Below are positions 1 to 10,684 of a stretch of 64,000 nucleotides of DNA, piece after piece; position 1 is the first letter of the stretch, and every line of letters begins with the position of its first letter. Source of the stretch: Lepidostoma basale (taxonomy: Eukaryota; Arthropoda; Insecta; Trichoptera; Lepidostomatidae). The stretch is taken from the NCBI GenBank assembly GCA_022606425.2, contig JAHDVF020001052.1, forward strand, positions 248,001 through 312,000. The letters run 5' to 3'. A program made the translations under genes and the position numbers. Below the pieces are notes generated by a model, which worked only from the letters and a program-made list of their open reading frames with translations, ran no database searches and was not told the DNA's origin.

Positions 1-393
1 TATAATTTTTTTACCATTCTTTCTTCATTCATTCTTTCCATATGTTCAAACCATCTTAATGATCCTTTCATTATTTTGTTCATAACACCATCATTTGGAC
101 CGCATTCACTTCTTATATTTTCATTTGACACTCTATCATACACAGAGTATCCACACATTCGTCTAAGAGATCTCATTTCTACTGCATTTATTGTACTTTC
201 ATCCTTCTTTTGCCAGTTCCATGCTTTACTTCCATACATAAGGGTCGGTAGAAGAACACCATTGTGCACTGCCATTCTAGCTATTTTGGATAGGTTTTTG
301 TTTGCGATGACAACTTTAAGCGCACCATTCACTTTTTTGCCTGCCCCAACCCTTCTTTCAATATCCCTCTCCACTCGCCTATCTCTTGTGAAC
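1..393 (-). pseudogene. RTE-like LINE, 3' fragment (cut by window edge)
   Basis: On the minus strand this reads as the C-terminal part of the same RTE-like polyprotein seen complete near 15.7-17.1 kb. Recognisable blocks are ERRVGAG, AVHNGVLLPTLMYGS, NWQKKDES, EMRSLRRMCG and MNKIMKGSLRW. Homology stops at about position 393, where the copy is 5'-truncated. The 3' end lies beyond the left edge. It is a dead copy without the reverse-transcriptase core. Confidence 0.85.
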
Positions 394-663
394 AAGTCAG
401 TTATTGATTTAGGATTTTTTTAAAGTGCATTATTTAGCGTTTTACGTTAATAGAAAGTTATAAAAATATAATAATTTTGTTCTCATTTGATTCAGAATCT
501 GTTGTATCAATGATTATAATACACTGAAAATTACATGTTGATAATTAAAAAAAAAATAGCACACTAAAAATATTTTTCATATTATAAAGCACTTACTTTG
601 TGGTAAGACATTAAAAAAAAATATATAAATAAAACAACTTTGTATTTAACCACGGTAGGGTTA

Positions 664-719
664 TTATATTGATGCCAACTAGTTTCGCTTGGGCCCAAGC
701 TTCATCAGGGCAGTATAAC
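664..719 (-). ncRNA. Hammerhead-ribozyme-like motif (family A, left arm)
   Basis: Minus-strand mirror of the motif at 729-785. The CTGATGA core is at 708-702, stem II is GCTTG/CAAGC and GAAA is at 686-683, followed by CTAGTT. Stem I pairs GGCA with TGCC and continues in a second A/T helix. One stem I pair is lost relative to the right arm. Confidence 0.6.
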
Positions 720-728
720 AGCTTAGTT

Positions 729-785
729 GTTATAATGCCCTGATGAAGCTTGGGTCCAAGCGAAACTAGTTGGCATCAATATAAC
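729..785 (+). ncRNA. Hammerhead-ribozyme-like motif, most complete copy (family A)
   Basis: Type I order is visible. The stem I 5' strand is ATGCC (735-739), then core CTGATGA (740-746), one extra A (747), stem II GCTTG/CAAGC (748-752 with 757-761) and GAAA (762-765). Next come a minimal stem III and T771 as the predicted cleavage-site base, then the stem I 3' strand GGCAT (772-776). A second stem I helix pairs GTTATA (729-734) with TATAAC (780-785) across a CAA bulge. The core matches the known hammerhead consensus except for the extra nucleotide before stem II and the GTT triplet instead of the favoured GTC. Self-cleavage is inferred, not shown. Confidence 0.65.
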
Positions 786-837
786 CCTACCGTGGTCAAA
801 TACAAAGTTGTTTTATTTATATAATTAAAAAAAAATA

Positions 838-1005
838 ATTCTTCTTCTTTGATAGCCCATAGCGAATATCAACCTTCATTATTCCTCACCTCCAACTCCT
901 CCTGTCGTCTGCTTTGATCCTCCAACTTGAGACTCTCTTAAAAATTTCTCTGCATCTCTCGCAATTTGACCTTCCTCCTTCCTTTTGGGAATCGGTGAAT
1001 TTTAT
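838..1005 (-). pseudogene. LINE 3'-end fragment with GAAGAA tail
   Basis: The minus strand ends in a GAAGAAGAAT-type tail and resembles the terminal coding sequence and 3' end of the element at 3633-4170 (CTCCAACTCCTCCTGT and neighbouring blocks are shared). It is short and degenerate, and no TSD was identified. Confidence 0.6.
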
Positions 1006-1944
1006 TCTTATTGATATTTTTTTTTAAATATTAATTGTTTTTCAATCCAGTTGAGATAAATAAAACTATTGGTTCTGTTTGGATAACCTAATTTTTTCAA
1101 TTAAATTATTCAGATAATTCAATTTATCTTATTTATTACAAAAAAAATATTCGAGAAAATAATTCATTGAAGTAGCAGTTTTTGTCATTTAAAAAATACA
1201 GCAACAATGAATAATCTTTGATTAGAACTTAATCATTCAGATTTAATGAATGAGGTTGAGGAAATTAATTACTGGTTTGTATCAACAATACTCCCAACAG
1301 AACTAAGTAGTCGTGTATATTTTGAAAGTTCGCTCAGTTCGTATATTATCCATTGTACGGAATCTCGCTCGTGTTGTGACATAAATCTCTTGGAATGTAC
1401 GCATGTGTATGAGCTCAAGTCTGATTGTGTTTTCACATAACACACCAGCATAAATTTTAGCACAGAAATGTCGAATTGAAATCGTATGAGGCATAAATTA
1501 CCCAATCAATATAGGGTGGCTTTCCTTATCACCAACTTGCAAACGGGTTATTAGGCTGCGTATGTGTGTGTTCTTTGTGGCGGTGATGTATGTTATGGGT
1601 ACATCAACACTATTCCGTCTGTCGTAAGTAATACGAGATTTAAAGGTCGGGGTTCAGAATAGAAATGGGAGAGAACATTTACAGATATAACATGCATTAT
1701 ATTAAATCGATTAACATCTTTTTTCAATTTTAGATAAAAAATATAAGAGTCTTCATCTTTTATTTCAATCGTAAGAATTGGTTTGCAGCAAATGTCTACT
1801 CTATCTATCTTGTCTTCCATTCCGATCTCGATTCCATTCTCTTAAGCTCCATATATGAGGCGCAGTTCATATCCTTACAAATTTACTCCAGATATTCTCG
1901 TCGAGGGCGCCCCTATAGTATATTCCAACGGTTTTTGCATATTT
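1006..1944. other. AT-rich spacer, nothing recognised
   Basis: Only short overlapping open frames on both strands (60-80 codons), without recognisable motifs. No repeat shared with the rest of the window was seen. Confidence 0.5.
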
Positions 1945-2215
1945 ACGACGGTTATATTATACAAACATATTATGTTTATACAACATTTTGAATGTATACA
2001 AATACTTGTAGACGAATACTGGATTTTATTTACCCATTGCGGGTTATCAATTCAAGGATTAATTTTATCTTAATAGAGACGAAGACGCAAACTGGAAGCT
2101 GAATATGGTGATCGAGGTGTTTACAGGACTTATGACCTGCCATTGGTTGGGTTAAGTGCACGCTTTGTGTAATTACAACATTTCCCATTCCACCTATCTT
2201 AGGACCGATCTTAGG
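1945..2215 (+). repeat. Repeat family G fragment
   Basis: Contains the family blocks TTGAATGTATACAAAT, AATAGAGACGAAGA, ACAGGACTTATGACCTG and CATTGGTTGGGTT. These are shared with 6360-6985, 32185-32415, 36400-36900, 44405-44490 and 55490-55880. Non-coding and degenerate. Confidence 0.75.
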
Positions 2216-2876
2216 ACCATTCCATTGCGCGCCTGATACCTAACACCACTCCAAGCGAAGTCCGTCGTCTTTATCTCGTCTTGCTGGGTTTTCCTTCATA
2301 TGGTTCTAGCTAGGTCTGGCTCTTTCCTACCATAAGGGATCAGTCTAGTACCCCTTGGGCAATGTAGGCTTGGTTCCGTCTCAGGGTGTGACAAATCCAT
2401 AGCTACTTGAGACTAGCGACTTCATCTCTGATTGATTTTTCGTCTTCCATTACTTAGATACATTTGATACTTTCTGGAGCCAAAATTTCTTAAATATTTA
2501 GCGGAGATATCTATTTATCATGATATTTGATAAATAGATGTCTCCGCACCGCACTTTGAGTTATTTTTTACATTTGTTGTAGATTTATAAGTCTCGCATC
2601 CATACAGCGGCCCTCTTTGATTGTGATAACTAAATATAATGTAAGTAGCCGAAAGAATTTCGATTTTTAAATATATAGACAAAAACATTGCGATTCTAGT
2701 CAGAGCTATTTAATTAACCTCCATATTACACTATGAAGTATGAGGATAGCGATGTTAAATTTAAATGATTAAATACTGCACTGTTTGGTCAGTCTTTTGC
2801 TATTGCGCCCTTGGGGTAAATTTACAAAATGGCGCACATAAATATAAATCATTATTCTAAATACGAATGAAAATAA
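2216..2876. other. Spacer, nothing recognised
   Basis: A short GATATCTATTTATCA/TGATAAATAGATGTC inverted repeat is present near 2506-2544. No coding or mobile-element signal was seen. Confidence 0.4.
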
Positions 2877-3068
2877 CGACCTTCGTGTTTCACTCATAAC
2901 GTAGTAAGAGCTCTGACTGGCATATATGATTGTCACACTCTGGTGTAGAATTCACGTGACAATAAATTGGCGATAGTTTAGCTACCTACACATGTCATGA
3001 GAATCAACATAATAGCTTAAAATACAATTGTATATAGTAATTGGATTCCAACTACCTGTTGTACAAAA
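2877..3068 (+). mobile_element. tRNA-derived SINE, tail type 1, degenerate head
   Basis: Begins with the CGACCTTCGTG head. It loses part of the tRNA region, then follows the body (ATTGTCACACT, TGGTGTAGAATTCACGTGAC, ACATGTCATGAGAATCAA). It ends with tail type 1 (AATTGTATATAGTAATTGG ... CTGTTGTACAAAAAA). Confidence 0.85.
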
Positions 3069-3619
3069 AATTTGTCTGTTTTCAAGAAGTTTTATAATAT
3101 TATATAATAGTATATGGGATGACATGTTTGCAATAATAATTTTGAAAACAAGATTCGAAATTCAAAAATAAGAAATAATTGGTTAATAAATAAATATTAA
3201 GAAAATTTCATTTATGTTTGCTGCACAAACGCTGTGCGTTTAATTAATCGAAGCAATTAGTTTCAGGTACATCCCATTTCTAGTCTACCTAAATTGAATC
3301 AATAGCACAAATCTCACAGAATCTGACATTAATTTAGGAGACAAATTTAGGAACTTGAATAAATTAAACTTCTATACGATTACACAATATTATTATTCGC
3401 CTATCATTACAAACAAGGGAATGTTTCCAATCACGTACAATAATATATTTCACGTGTACACAAAATGTGGGCAAATTAATTGGCAGAACAATTTAATTGA
3501 AAACACACGGCGCCTATCAATTCAATTTATCGTGTCGATACACCAACTGCCAATATCGAGCGTATCCATGTTATTTGTACGTGTTTTAGAAGTATCGACA
3601 GCTAATTTAAATGTTCAGT
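3069..3619. other. AT-rich spacer, nothing recognised
   Basis: An 88-codon open frame at 3355-3621 has no recognisable motif and is not supported as a gene. Confidence 0.4.
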
Positions 3620-3632
3620 GACAGATTTCATA

Positions 3633-4170
3633 TTCTTCTTCTTCGATGGCCCTACAGCCCATATCGAGCCTTAGCCTCCAGTATTCTTCGCCTCCAACTC
3701 CTCCTGTTCTCCGCTTCGACCCTCCAATCTGATACTCTTAACAATCTTGCTCCATCTCTCCCAACTTCATCCTCCCATCGCAGTCTTGGTCATCCAATTG
3801 GTCTTCTACCACCTGGGTGCCACTCCAGCAATCTTTTTGGGGTTCGCGATGACAGCATCCTCTGCACGTGACCGGCCCATCTCAGTCTATTCAGTCTGAC
3901 CTGTGTGGAGAGACTGGGAGCTTTGTAAATATGGTACAGCTCGTCATAATGCCGCACTCTCCAGCCTTCACCGTCATTCACAGGTCCCAGAATTCTGCGC
4001 AGCACCCTTCTCTCAAAAGTATCTAGTCGTTCTGCGGATTTCGCTGTCACTGTCTACGCCTCACAGCCATAGGTCACTACTGTTTGGATGATTGTTTTAT
4101 ACAGGATGATTTTAGTTTTCCAGTGTACGTTTCTTGATTTGAGCGCTGGTAGTAGAGAGAAGAATGATTA
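3633..4170 (-). mobile_element. 5'-truncated non-LTR retrotransposon with 13-bp TSD
   Basis: The minus strand encodes the C-terminal region common in insect LINEs: DTFERRVLRRI, GPVNDGEGWRVR, HYDELYHIYK, RLRWAGHVQRM and RRPIGRPRLRW. It ends at a GAAGAAGAA tail. The 13-base word GACAGATTTCATA occurs exactly at 3620-3632 and 4171-4183, giving a perfect target-site duplication. Only the end of the ORF survives; endonuclease and reverse transcriptase are absent. Confidence 0.85.
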
Positions 4171-4519
4171 GACAGATTTCATAACATTACTAAAACAAGA
4201 AAAACAACAGCTACAAACCATCACATCGTTTCTCCTAAAGGATAGGTAGAGGAACGCTAAACTATTCTATCCTGACACACCTCTGTAGATTCGTCCAAAT
4301 GAGTACAGCGAGTAACGCACGTACGTCAATTCTTCCGACTTATAACTAGGCCGACTTATATTGACTTAGATTATCTTAATTGGAGGTGTTTGGAAGATAT
4401 TTATTGGGTGTTTCGGAATATTTGGTCTGTTTTTGTTTTGTGTAAAATCGCATTTATTTGAAAAGTAAAAAAAAACACATCAATTAAAATATTTTCCATC
4501 GTTGGCCACAACTTTTCCC

Positions 4520-4935
4520 ATTATTATGGCAATAGATAAATCCATCGTCGAAAAAACACCTGGTCTTTTGAGGCAATCCAGGCATCGACCCAAATCTTAT
4601 AAATGAATGAAAGTGCCGCTCTTTCCGAAACACCTAATAATATTTGATCAATTTGGTCATGCCATGTTTTCGTCGGTGCTTCTCGACCTGGCAATCCTGG
4701 CGACCTGGTATACTTTCTTAATATTTTTTTCTTCATGCATCCGTTCCATATGACCAAATCAACGCAATGATTTGTTCAAAAAATTGTTCATAATGGTTTC
4801 TTTTGCTCTACATTCCTGCCTTACATCAGCATTGGAAAATTTGGTATACATCGTTTTATTTTGCTCTAATCTTTTTTCTGCCAGTTCCATGATTCGCTTC
4901 AATATATAAGGATCAGAACCAAAACTAGAACGGGA
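4520..4935 (-). pseudogene. Diverged RTE-like LINE 3' remnant
   Basis: Minus-strand blocks KTWHDQIDQIL, NADVRQECRAKETIMN and RIMELAEK align in order with KTWHDQINQIL, NADIRKECRAKEGIMN and the following region of the copy ending at 17118. The sequence is heavily mutated and broken by frameshifts. It looks like an older insertion than the copies near 14-17 kb and 39-40 kb. Confidence 0.75.
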
Positions 4936-5460
4936 ATGGTCATTTTTGCTATCATTGATAACACAACTATAGTAAAGATTTTCTGATAATACAAATAAAC
5001 ATGAAGAAAAAACATAATCGAAAAAAGAAAACAAATCTTCAAAATACTATTTGGCGGAGTGAACACACACACATTAACTAGAACGTCGTTTCGATCAATC
5101 GTCCACATCCAAACAGCGATTCTTTTGACAACATGGCCGACCTTTAAAAGTCAAAAAATTCTTCAATAAATAGTTAGAGAAGTCAACAATTTCTTAAATA
5201 AATATGGCTATGTTGCCGATCAAATAGACAAAAATAAATTAGGTTTTTTATGAATTGTTACACTGTATTTTCCACGTTTAACTTTGTTTTATTTTTATCG
5301 AAAATTTTCGAAGCTTTTATACTTTCTCCGTCAGGAGTATGACACAAAACCTATATCATTATCCCCCCGATTAAGTTATTTTATCTTTGAATCGTGTATG
5401 AAACAAAATAGTGTTTCAATTAATTAAAACGAATGAAAAGTTTTTAAAAAGATTTTGTTA
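4936..5460. other. Spacer with a decayed hammerhead-like motif
   Basis: On the minus strand near 5335-5296 the order CTGACGG, a CTTC-closed stem and GAAAATTTTC resembles a decayed member of the foldback motif set. Otherwise only AT-rich sequence. Confidence 0.3.
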
Positions 5461-5464
5461 TACT

Positions 5465-5725
5465 TTATGGGAATGATATGTTTTGCCTTTCTAAGGCATT
5501 ATGAAATGCCAAAATTTCTAGAAAACGTTAGTTTTCATTTGTTTTATATATCTATGCAGTTTTATATCATTGTTCAAGCAACAATAAATTATTGAAAATA
5601 ATTTTAAAACATTTTTCCTACGATTTTTTTAAGAATGAAAACACTGTTTTTCCACGTATGGGTTTATTTTTCTCGACATGTTTCGAAGGCTTCACAACGT
5701 CATCATCTGTAGAGCAAAATAAACT
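5465..5725. repeat. Fragments of foldback families E and D
   Basis: The block at 5470-5590 has the family E signature (AAGGCATTATGAAATG, TTCTAGAAAACG, TTTTCATT). At 5625-5720 the minus strand has GATGATGACG ... CCTTCGAAACATGTCGAG, a hammerhead-like relative of the 62090 copy. Non-coding. Confidence 0.65.
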
Positions 5726-5899
5726 TACCAAAATTTCTTCTATATTCGCCTTCACTTTGTGTTGTGGATTCATATTTGAATAAATATGGTTACAATTTGT
5801 ATTACAACAGTTCTAAATTCAAACACCAAATTACCGTTTATCCGAATTAAAGTATTCAAAAATGGACTTATATGATGCATGTCTTCCAAACACCTTTAA

Positions 5900-5995
5900 T
5901 TAAGATAATCTAATGATTTTTCTAAAATCTCTTGATGGAAGTTAATTTTGAATAATAATTAAATATAACGATGTATTTGAATTACTACATCCAAT
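5900..5995 (+). repeat. Family C terminal fragment
   Basis: TCTCTTGATGGAAGTTAATT followed by ATAATAATTAAATATAACG matches the outer ends of the family C elements at 7395-7635 and 17330-17595. The inner arms are missing. Confidence 0.6.
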
Positions 5996-6359
5996 TTTAA
6001 CAAGAAGTTTTAAGTTTTAAACATGTATGAGTATGTATTTCCAATAACCATCCAATTTCAACTAAACGCAAAGTTTGATAGATTTGAAGAGCTCTCCAAG
6101 TACTCGTTTTTAATGTAGCGAGGAATTTTGATATGAAGCTCTTCCAAAATTGGGGCTGTAATAAGAATCATAATTTGTTGTAAGTTAAACTATAATCTTT
6201 ACCCCTCATACCTTCGCGTATATTCATCTGTTCTAGGTTTCTACGAGAATCGAAACTTATTCTAACATATGAAAAATCCTTACTCGGCTAAGAATATTTG
6301 AAGTCTATATTATTATTTATTTTCTTCACTTTAAGAAATATTATACTTATTGAACGCTA

Positions 6360-6985
6360 AGGCTTTAATTTTACAAGGATTAATTGTATCTCAATAGAGA
6401 CGAAGATGCAAGTTGTTTTCTGGGAACAGAAGGTGGTGGCCGAGGCGCTTACAGGACTTATGACCTGTCATTGGTTGGGTTGAGCGATCGCTTCACGTTT
6501 AACAACATTCCCCATTCCGCCGTTATGACCACCACGTCTGACAAACTTTTTTGGAACTTGTATATATGGTAGGTTTCTACACCTATTTTCACATTTTTAT
6601 GTTCACTCTACACTAGCGTCATCTATATTAAGATTAGAAAGCATTAAGCAGAAAACCTTTATTAAATGTACTGTGAAAGTCTATGCAAATCATACAGTAC
6701 TAGATTTCGCCTGGAGATGTCTCTCCAATTTTTTGCCTGCATGCACCAGTTATATTTATACAACAACATTTTGAATGTATACAAATTCTTGTAGACAAAT
6801 ACTGGATTTCACTCATTGCGGATAAATTATTTTTATTTTACAAGGATTAATTGTATCACTTGCATCTTCGTCTCTATTGAGATACAATTAATCCTTGTAA
6901 AATAAAAATAATTTATCCGCAATGGGTGAAATCCAGTATTTGTCTACAAGAATTTGTATACATTCAAAATGTTGTTGCTAAGGCT
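6360..6985. repeat. Repeat family G with a near-perfect long hairpin
   Basis: The left part (6380-6590) carries AATAGAGACGAAGATGCAAG, ACAGGACTTATGACCTGTC and the SINE-like-length body. The right part (about 6758-6977) is a long inverted repeat. Its arms run from AACATTTTGAATGTATAC through CAAATACTGGATTTCA to TTACAAGGATTAATTGTATC, about 100 bases each around a loop near 6858-6875. A 62-codon open frame here is incidental. It is probably a non-autonomous element or inverted pair of copies. Confidence 0.75.
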
Positions 6986-7390
6986 TTAAGACTGTGGAAT
7001 TCCATAGTAATATACTTATGAAATTGAAAATAACTTGATAAAGGATGTAACAATGTCTTCAGGTGTAAAAATATAATAATAACTAAACAAAGAAAGACTA
7101 ATATAAAAAACGCATTTTAAATTCGATACCATTATTTAAATTTAAAAATTAACCTGGGCTATTTGTTGTGAGTAATAATACTATATTAGTACTTATAACA
7201 AATAGCCCAGGTAATTTTTAAATTTAAATTATTGAATTGAATTTTAAATGCGTTTTTTATATTTGTCTTTCTTTTTTTAGTTTTTATTATATTTTAACAC
7301 CTGAAGATAAATAATATATTTTTATCCTCCGAAACATGTCGTGTTTTTTTAAATATTTTTAAAAACATTTTGTGGATTAAACAAAGTTAT
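6986..7390. repeat. Foldback element, family D
   Basis: Starts with the terminal block GACTGTGGAATTCCATAGTA. The arms meet around 7165-7200 (AACCTGGGCTATTTGTT and its complement AACAAATAGCCCAGGT). It ends with GTGGATTAAACAAAGTTATT. A second copy is at 27515-27950 and a third, less complete, at 46440-46680. The right arm contains a hammerhead-like motif. Confidence 0.8.
7296..7345 (+). ncRNA. Hammerhead-like motif with enlarged stem II (family D)
   Basis: CTGAAGA (7301-7307), GAAAC (7331-7335) and GTC (7338-7340) are all intact. Stem I pairs AACAC (7296-7300) with GTGTT (7341-7345). The segment between the core halves is longer and AT-rich compared with the 46560 copy, where GGAGG/CCTCC forms a clean stem II. 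Confidence 0.5.
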
Positions 7391-7490
7391 TTTCAAATGA
7401 TTTTACTGAAATCTCTTGATGGAAGCTCATTTTAAATAATAATAAAATAAAATGATGTTTTTTTAACTACTTCCACTTTTGTCTTTATTT

Positions 7491-7538
7491 CGACAGCGAC
7501 CGGTTTTCACCAGGCTCGCTGGCATCGACAGTCTGTCG
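7491..7538 (-). ncRNA. Hammerhead-like motif (family C, left arm)
   Basis: Minus strand: CTGTCGA, T, stem II GCCAG/CTGGT, GAAAAC, CG, GTC, then GCTGTCG, which pairs with the upstream CGACAG. The core has U instead of A at the sixth position and one extra A after GAAA. Confidence 0.5.
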
Positions 7539-7572
7539 ATGCCCTCGAACCTGGTGAAACCGGTCGCTGTCG
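7526..7572 (+). ncRNA. Hammerhead-like motif with 7-bp stem I (family C, right arm)
   Basis: Stem I pairs CGACAGT (7526-7532) with GCTGTCG (7566-7572), six Watson-Crick pairs and one wobble. Between them lie CTGTCGA (7533-7539), T7540, a stem II with mismatches, GAAA (7556-7559) and GTC (7563-7565). One core base differs from the consensus (A6 to U), so activity is doubtful although the architecture is clear. Confidence 0.55.
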
Positions 7573-7635
7573 AAATAAAGACAAAAGTGGAAGTAGTTAA
7601 AAAACATCGTTTTATTTAATTATTATTTTAACTTA

Positions 7636-8140
7636 TATACTGTCTGTATAGAAATATCCAGACACTAATATTATAAATTTATCCTTACATAAAATAAAAT
7701 ATTAATACAAAAGTATATCATGTGAATTAATATCAAATATGGAAGCATTGCATGCAAAATGAACGTTTAAATGCTCAGCTATGTAAGTTCTCGTGGCTTT
7801 CAGAAAATCATGCGAAAGTTTAACTTGTTTTTATCTGCCTTTTAAACATCAGCCTCGCGTGTTGTGAAAGGGTTTTGATTGGGGTAGAGCGCTTGATGGG
7901 CCGAGAATGTCTGGTACACTGCACATTCGATGTATTAAATTGAAAATTGCTTCCTTGGATAACAGATAATCGAGGCATAAATACACACGAAGAATTCAGA
8001 TTCAAGTAGCTGAAGAATTAATAGATTTTACAATTTCTTATACAGTAATCTCTTTTTATAACGATATCCAGGGGACTGGTGATTTCATCGTTATAGAGAG
8101 AGATCGTTAAATAGAGAGGCAATAATATAAGAATCTTCTT
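7636..8140. other. Spacer, nothing recognised
   Basis: No shared repeat or coding signal was found. Confidence 0.4.
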
Positions 8141-8144
8141 CTTC

Positions 8145-8395
8145 TTTCTGTGTCCTGTCAGGTCTCCTTTACGTTGACTATCACCCTTGAGTAGGCCTAG
8201 TGATGACCTGGTGAAATATATCCAGAGTGGTATCCTCTTGCCTTCTCTGGAAGATTTTCTGTCGGGTTACCTTCCCTTAGCTGGGTGTATCCAGTTTTAT
8301 GGCGCTGGAAGCTCGCCATTTGTCCTCTCTCTATCTGCTGTGGTACTAAGTAATATCTGCCACATTGCCCGGGGTTCGCGGGGTCTTTAAATAGA
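8145..8395 (-). repeat. Unclassified retroelement-like fragment with GAAGAA tail
   Basis: This block is richer in G and C than its surroundings. On the minus strand it ends in an AGAAGAAGAAGATT tail like the LINE ends in this window. No reading frame with LINE motifs could be followed. It may be a LINE 3' UTR or a non-autonomous element. Confidence 0.35.
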
Positions 8396-9581
8396 CCTCT
8401 CGTGGACGGTAGAGAATTGGACTTGATGGTAGAGTTGCTGTTGTAAATGAAACATGGCGCCTTACGACATTTTGTAGAGGCATATTTTCCAGCAACACAT
8501 ACCCCATCGTAGCCCTACTACCCTTTTGAACCCCATATAAGATTAAATAACATTAAAAAAAAATTAAATTTGGAACATTTTGAATGTATACAAATACTTG
8601 TAGACGAATACTGGATTTACGAATTAAATTTGGCATCACACCCTGTGTCATGGATTTACAATTTTAATATATTTTTGATTGTTGTATTCTACAGTGAAAG
8701 AAAAACATAAACAATATTTTATCACCAAAACGTAAATATAATGGGGAAGAAACAAGTGTCTATAAAAGTTTGACATTTCTGTAGAATACGAGTGGCCAGA
8801 GCTATTCATTGTATTAAAATCACACAAACTTTTATTATCGACATTTAAACTAAAACTTGTGATCTGACCGAAAATTGTTGATTATCGAAAAAAAATACAA
8901 GTGCATTAAGAATAAATGTTGGCGTAAATGACATGTTTCGCCCTTCATGGACAAACATGTTATTCCATCTAAAATATAATTTCATTTCTAGAAGACAGAA
9001 GTTTTCATTCATATTAATACAAAAATTCATTTGTTCAAAATAATAATAAAAAAACAATAAAATAATATTAATAAATTGCGCCTCAAATTATAATTTTTAA
9101 AAATGAATATTTCACGATATGCTCTCATAACTACCCCAAAAGGTAGAGATTTTCTGGCAAAATGTTCTTCCTTTATATATTTTCCAGGATTTATTAGTTA
9201 TGTTTGGAGTGAACAGAGATAGTCCATGACATGGGTAGGGATTAAAAAGATAATCACGAATGGTCTAGTTCCAAATTTAGCATAAAGATTGGACACTGAC
9301 TTAAAAATACGCGAGGAGCCCACAAAATAAACATACAAACTCGTAACCGAAGACTTTAAAAATAATATGATTAATAAAAAATAAAAATCATAAATATTTT
9401 TAAATGTATATATTGAATATAAATATTCAATAAATACATATTTGACACATTCATTACAGAATGTTTCGTGGCATACAAGTATTAAATATATGATCATCTC
9501 AATATTCAATATTATTAGAGACATCTCAATATTCAATATTAATAGAATATAGAAAAAATATATAAAAGAATTTGTGTGGTG
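8396..9581. other. Spacer with family G and E fragments
   Basis: Family G block TTGAATGTATACAAATACTT at about 8580-8622. Family E block (GACATGTTTCGCCCTTC on the plus strand, then CTAGAAGACAGAAGTTTTCA) at about 8930-9020. The rest, including a 112-codon open frame at 9198-9536, shows nothing recognisable. Confidence 0.5.
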
Positions 9582-9785
9582 TCGCCATGTGTGGTCGCCA
9601 TTGGTGGTTCACCACACATGGCGATGGCAGTGTGATTGTCACACTGTCATTATTCTGCCGCAGAATTCAAGTGACAATAAAATGGCGAGAGATTAGCTAG
9701 CTATCACATGTCATTATATCGATGTGGCTCGCGCTGTAATGATTTAAATAGTGTTTCAACAAAATAAAAATAGTAATAGTAGTGC
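9582..9785 (+). mobile_element. SINE, tail type 2, 5'-truncated, behind a short hairpin
   Basis: Starts inside the tRNA-derived head (GCGATGGCAGTGTGATTG), follows the body, and ends with the type 2 tail (CGATGTGGCTCGCGCTGTAA ... TTTCAACAAAATAA). The 5' boundary lies in an inverted repeat TCGCCATGTGTGGT/ACCACACATGGCGA (9582-9595 with 9611-9624), which may have formed during insertion. Confidence 0.8.
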
Positions 9786-10684
9786 AACAAAGCGAACCGC
9801 GGTAGAATATGAAGTGTTTTATTATTTTATGAAGTGATTATGTCAAATCACAGAGTAAGTTCTTCAAACTTTGCACATTGCACAATTTGGATTGCTTAAG
9901 ATTAAAAATCGAAAGACTTATTTATTTATATATTCTATTAAACGAGTAATTTTTTTTCGGGTGAAATATGTTTATTAAATCCCTCCGACGTGTTTTTCAC
10001 AGCTCCAAACAACCTCACAAAGCAAACATGTGTTGACGTTTATATTCAGTTAATTTTACGGCATTTCTTTTCCGTTGTGTATTCATCGAGATTTGATTAC
10101 CATTTACGTGGCATAAAACGAAAAATAGCCCCGCGACTACACGATTAATGTTTTACGTGAGCGGAGTACAATGTTAAAACGTAAAATATTATAACTACGT
10201 TTTCTACATTCAATTTCACGGGACATGGGAAATGTTTTTGCAATCGGAGAAAAATGTTCGTATGATAAATTTGCGAGTAAATCAATCGGCGAAATAAAAG
10301 ATAGTCCTTTGAAGCTTTTGTTTTGTTTTGAAACATAAAGTTATTTTGCTTACTCACTTTAAACGTTCAGCAAAAAATAAAAAAATTAGCACACATAGCT
10401 CGGAATGCAATGATTTTTAACAAAGGAAATATGATATTTGGGCAGAAAATGTGCAGAAATCTAAAACATGCATTATAAACAGAAATAGAAGAAAGTGACA
10501 TTTTGGATCCAACACGTTAAACTAAGAACATATAAGAGTTTCGGATGCTTTAGAGGTTGAATATTTGATCGTTAACACGACTTAATTGTCAAACACAGTT
10601 TAAAAAAAAAAATTTACGTCCGCTTTCAGCAAAACAAAATTCTCAAAATAGAGTCTTACAACATCATTCAAAAACACTGATAGT
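9786..10684. other. Spacer, nothing recognised
   Basis: Only short frames without motifs were seen. Confidence 0.4.

Larger units (their letters stand above)
630..815. repeat. Foldback element, family A
   Basis: The two halves are near-perfect reverse complements around a short centre at about 720-728. Each arm is roughly 85 bases, running from AACTTTGTATTT through CCACGGTAGGGTTAT and ACTAGTTTCGCTTGGG to TTCATCAGGGCA. No protein is encoded. Related copies lie at 19932-20545 (split by an insertion) and 62515-62685. Each arm contains a hammerhead-like motif, so both strands of a transcript could fold as a self-cleaving RNA. It could be called a foldback MITE or an inverted pair of Penelope-type terminal repeats; the sequence alone does not decide. 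Confidence 0.85.
7395..7635. repeat. Foldback element, family C
   Basis: The arms are AACTACTTCCACTTTTGTCT ... CGACAGCGACCGGTTTTCAC and their reverse complement, meeting at about 7530-7533. The flanking outer blocks (TGAAATCTCTTGATGGAAG) are shared with 5900, 17595 and 48665. No coding capacity. A hammerhead-like motif is present in each arm. Confidence 0.85.
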
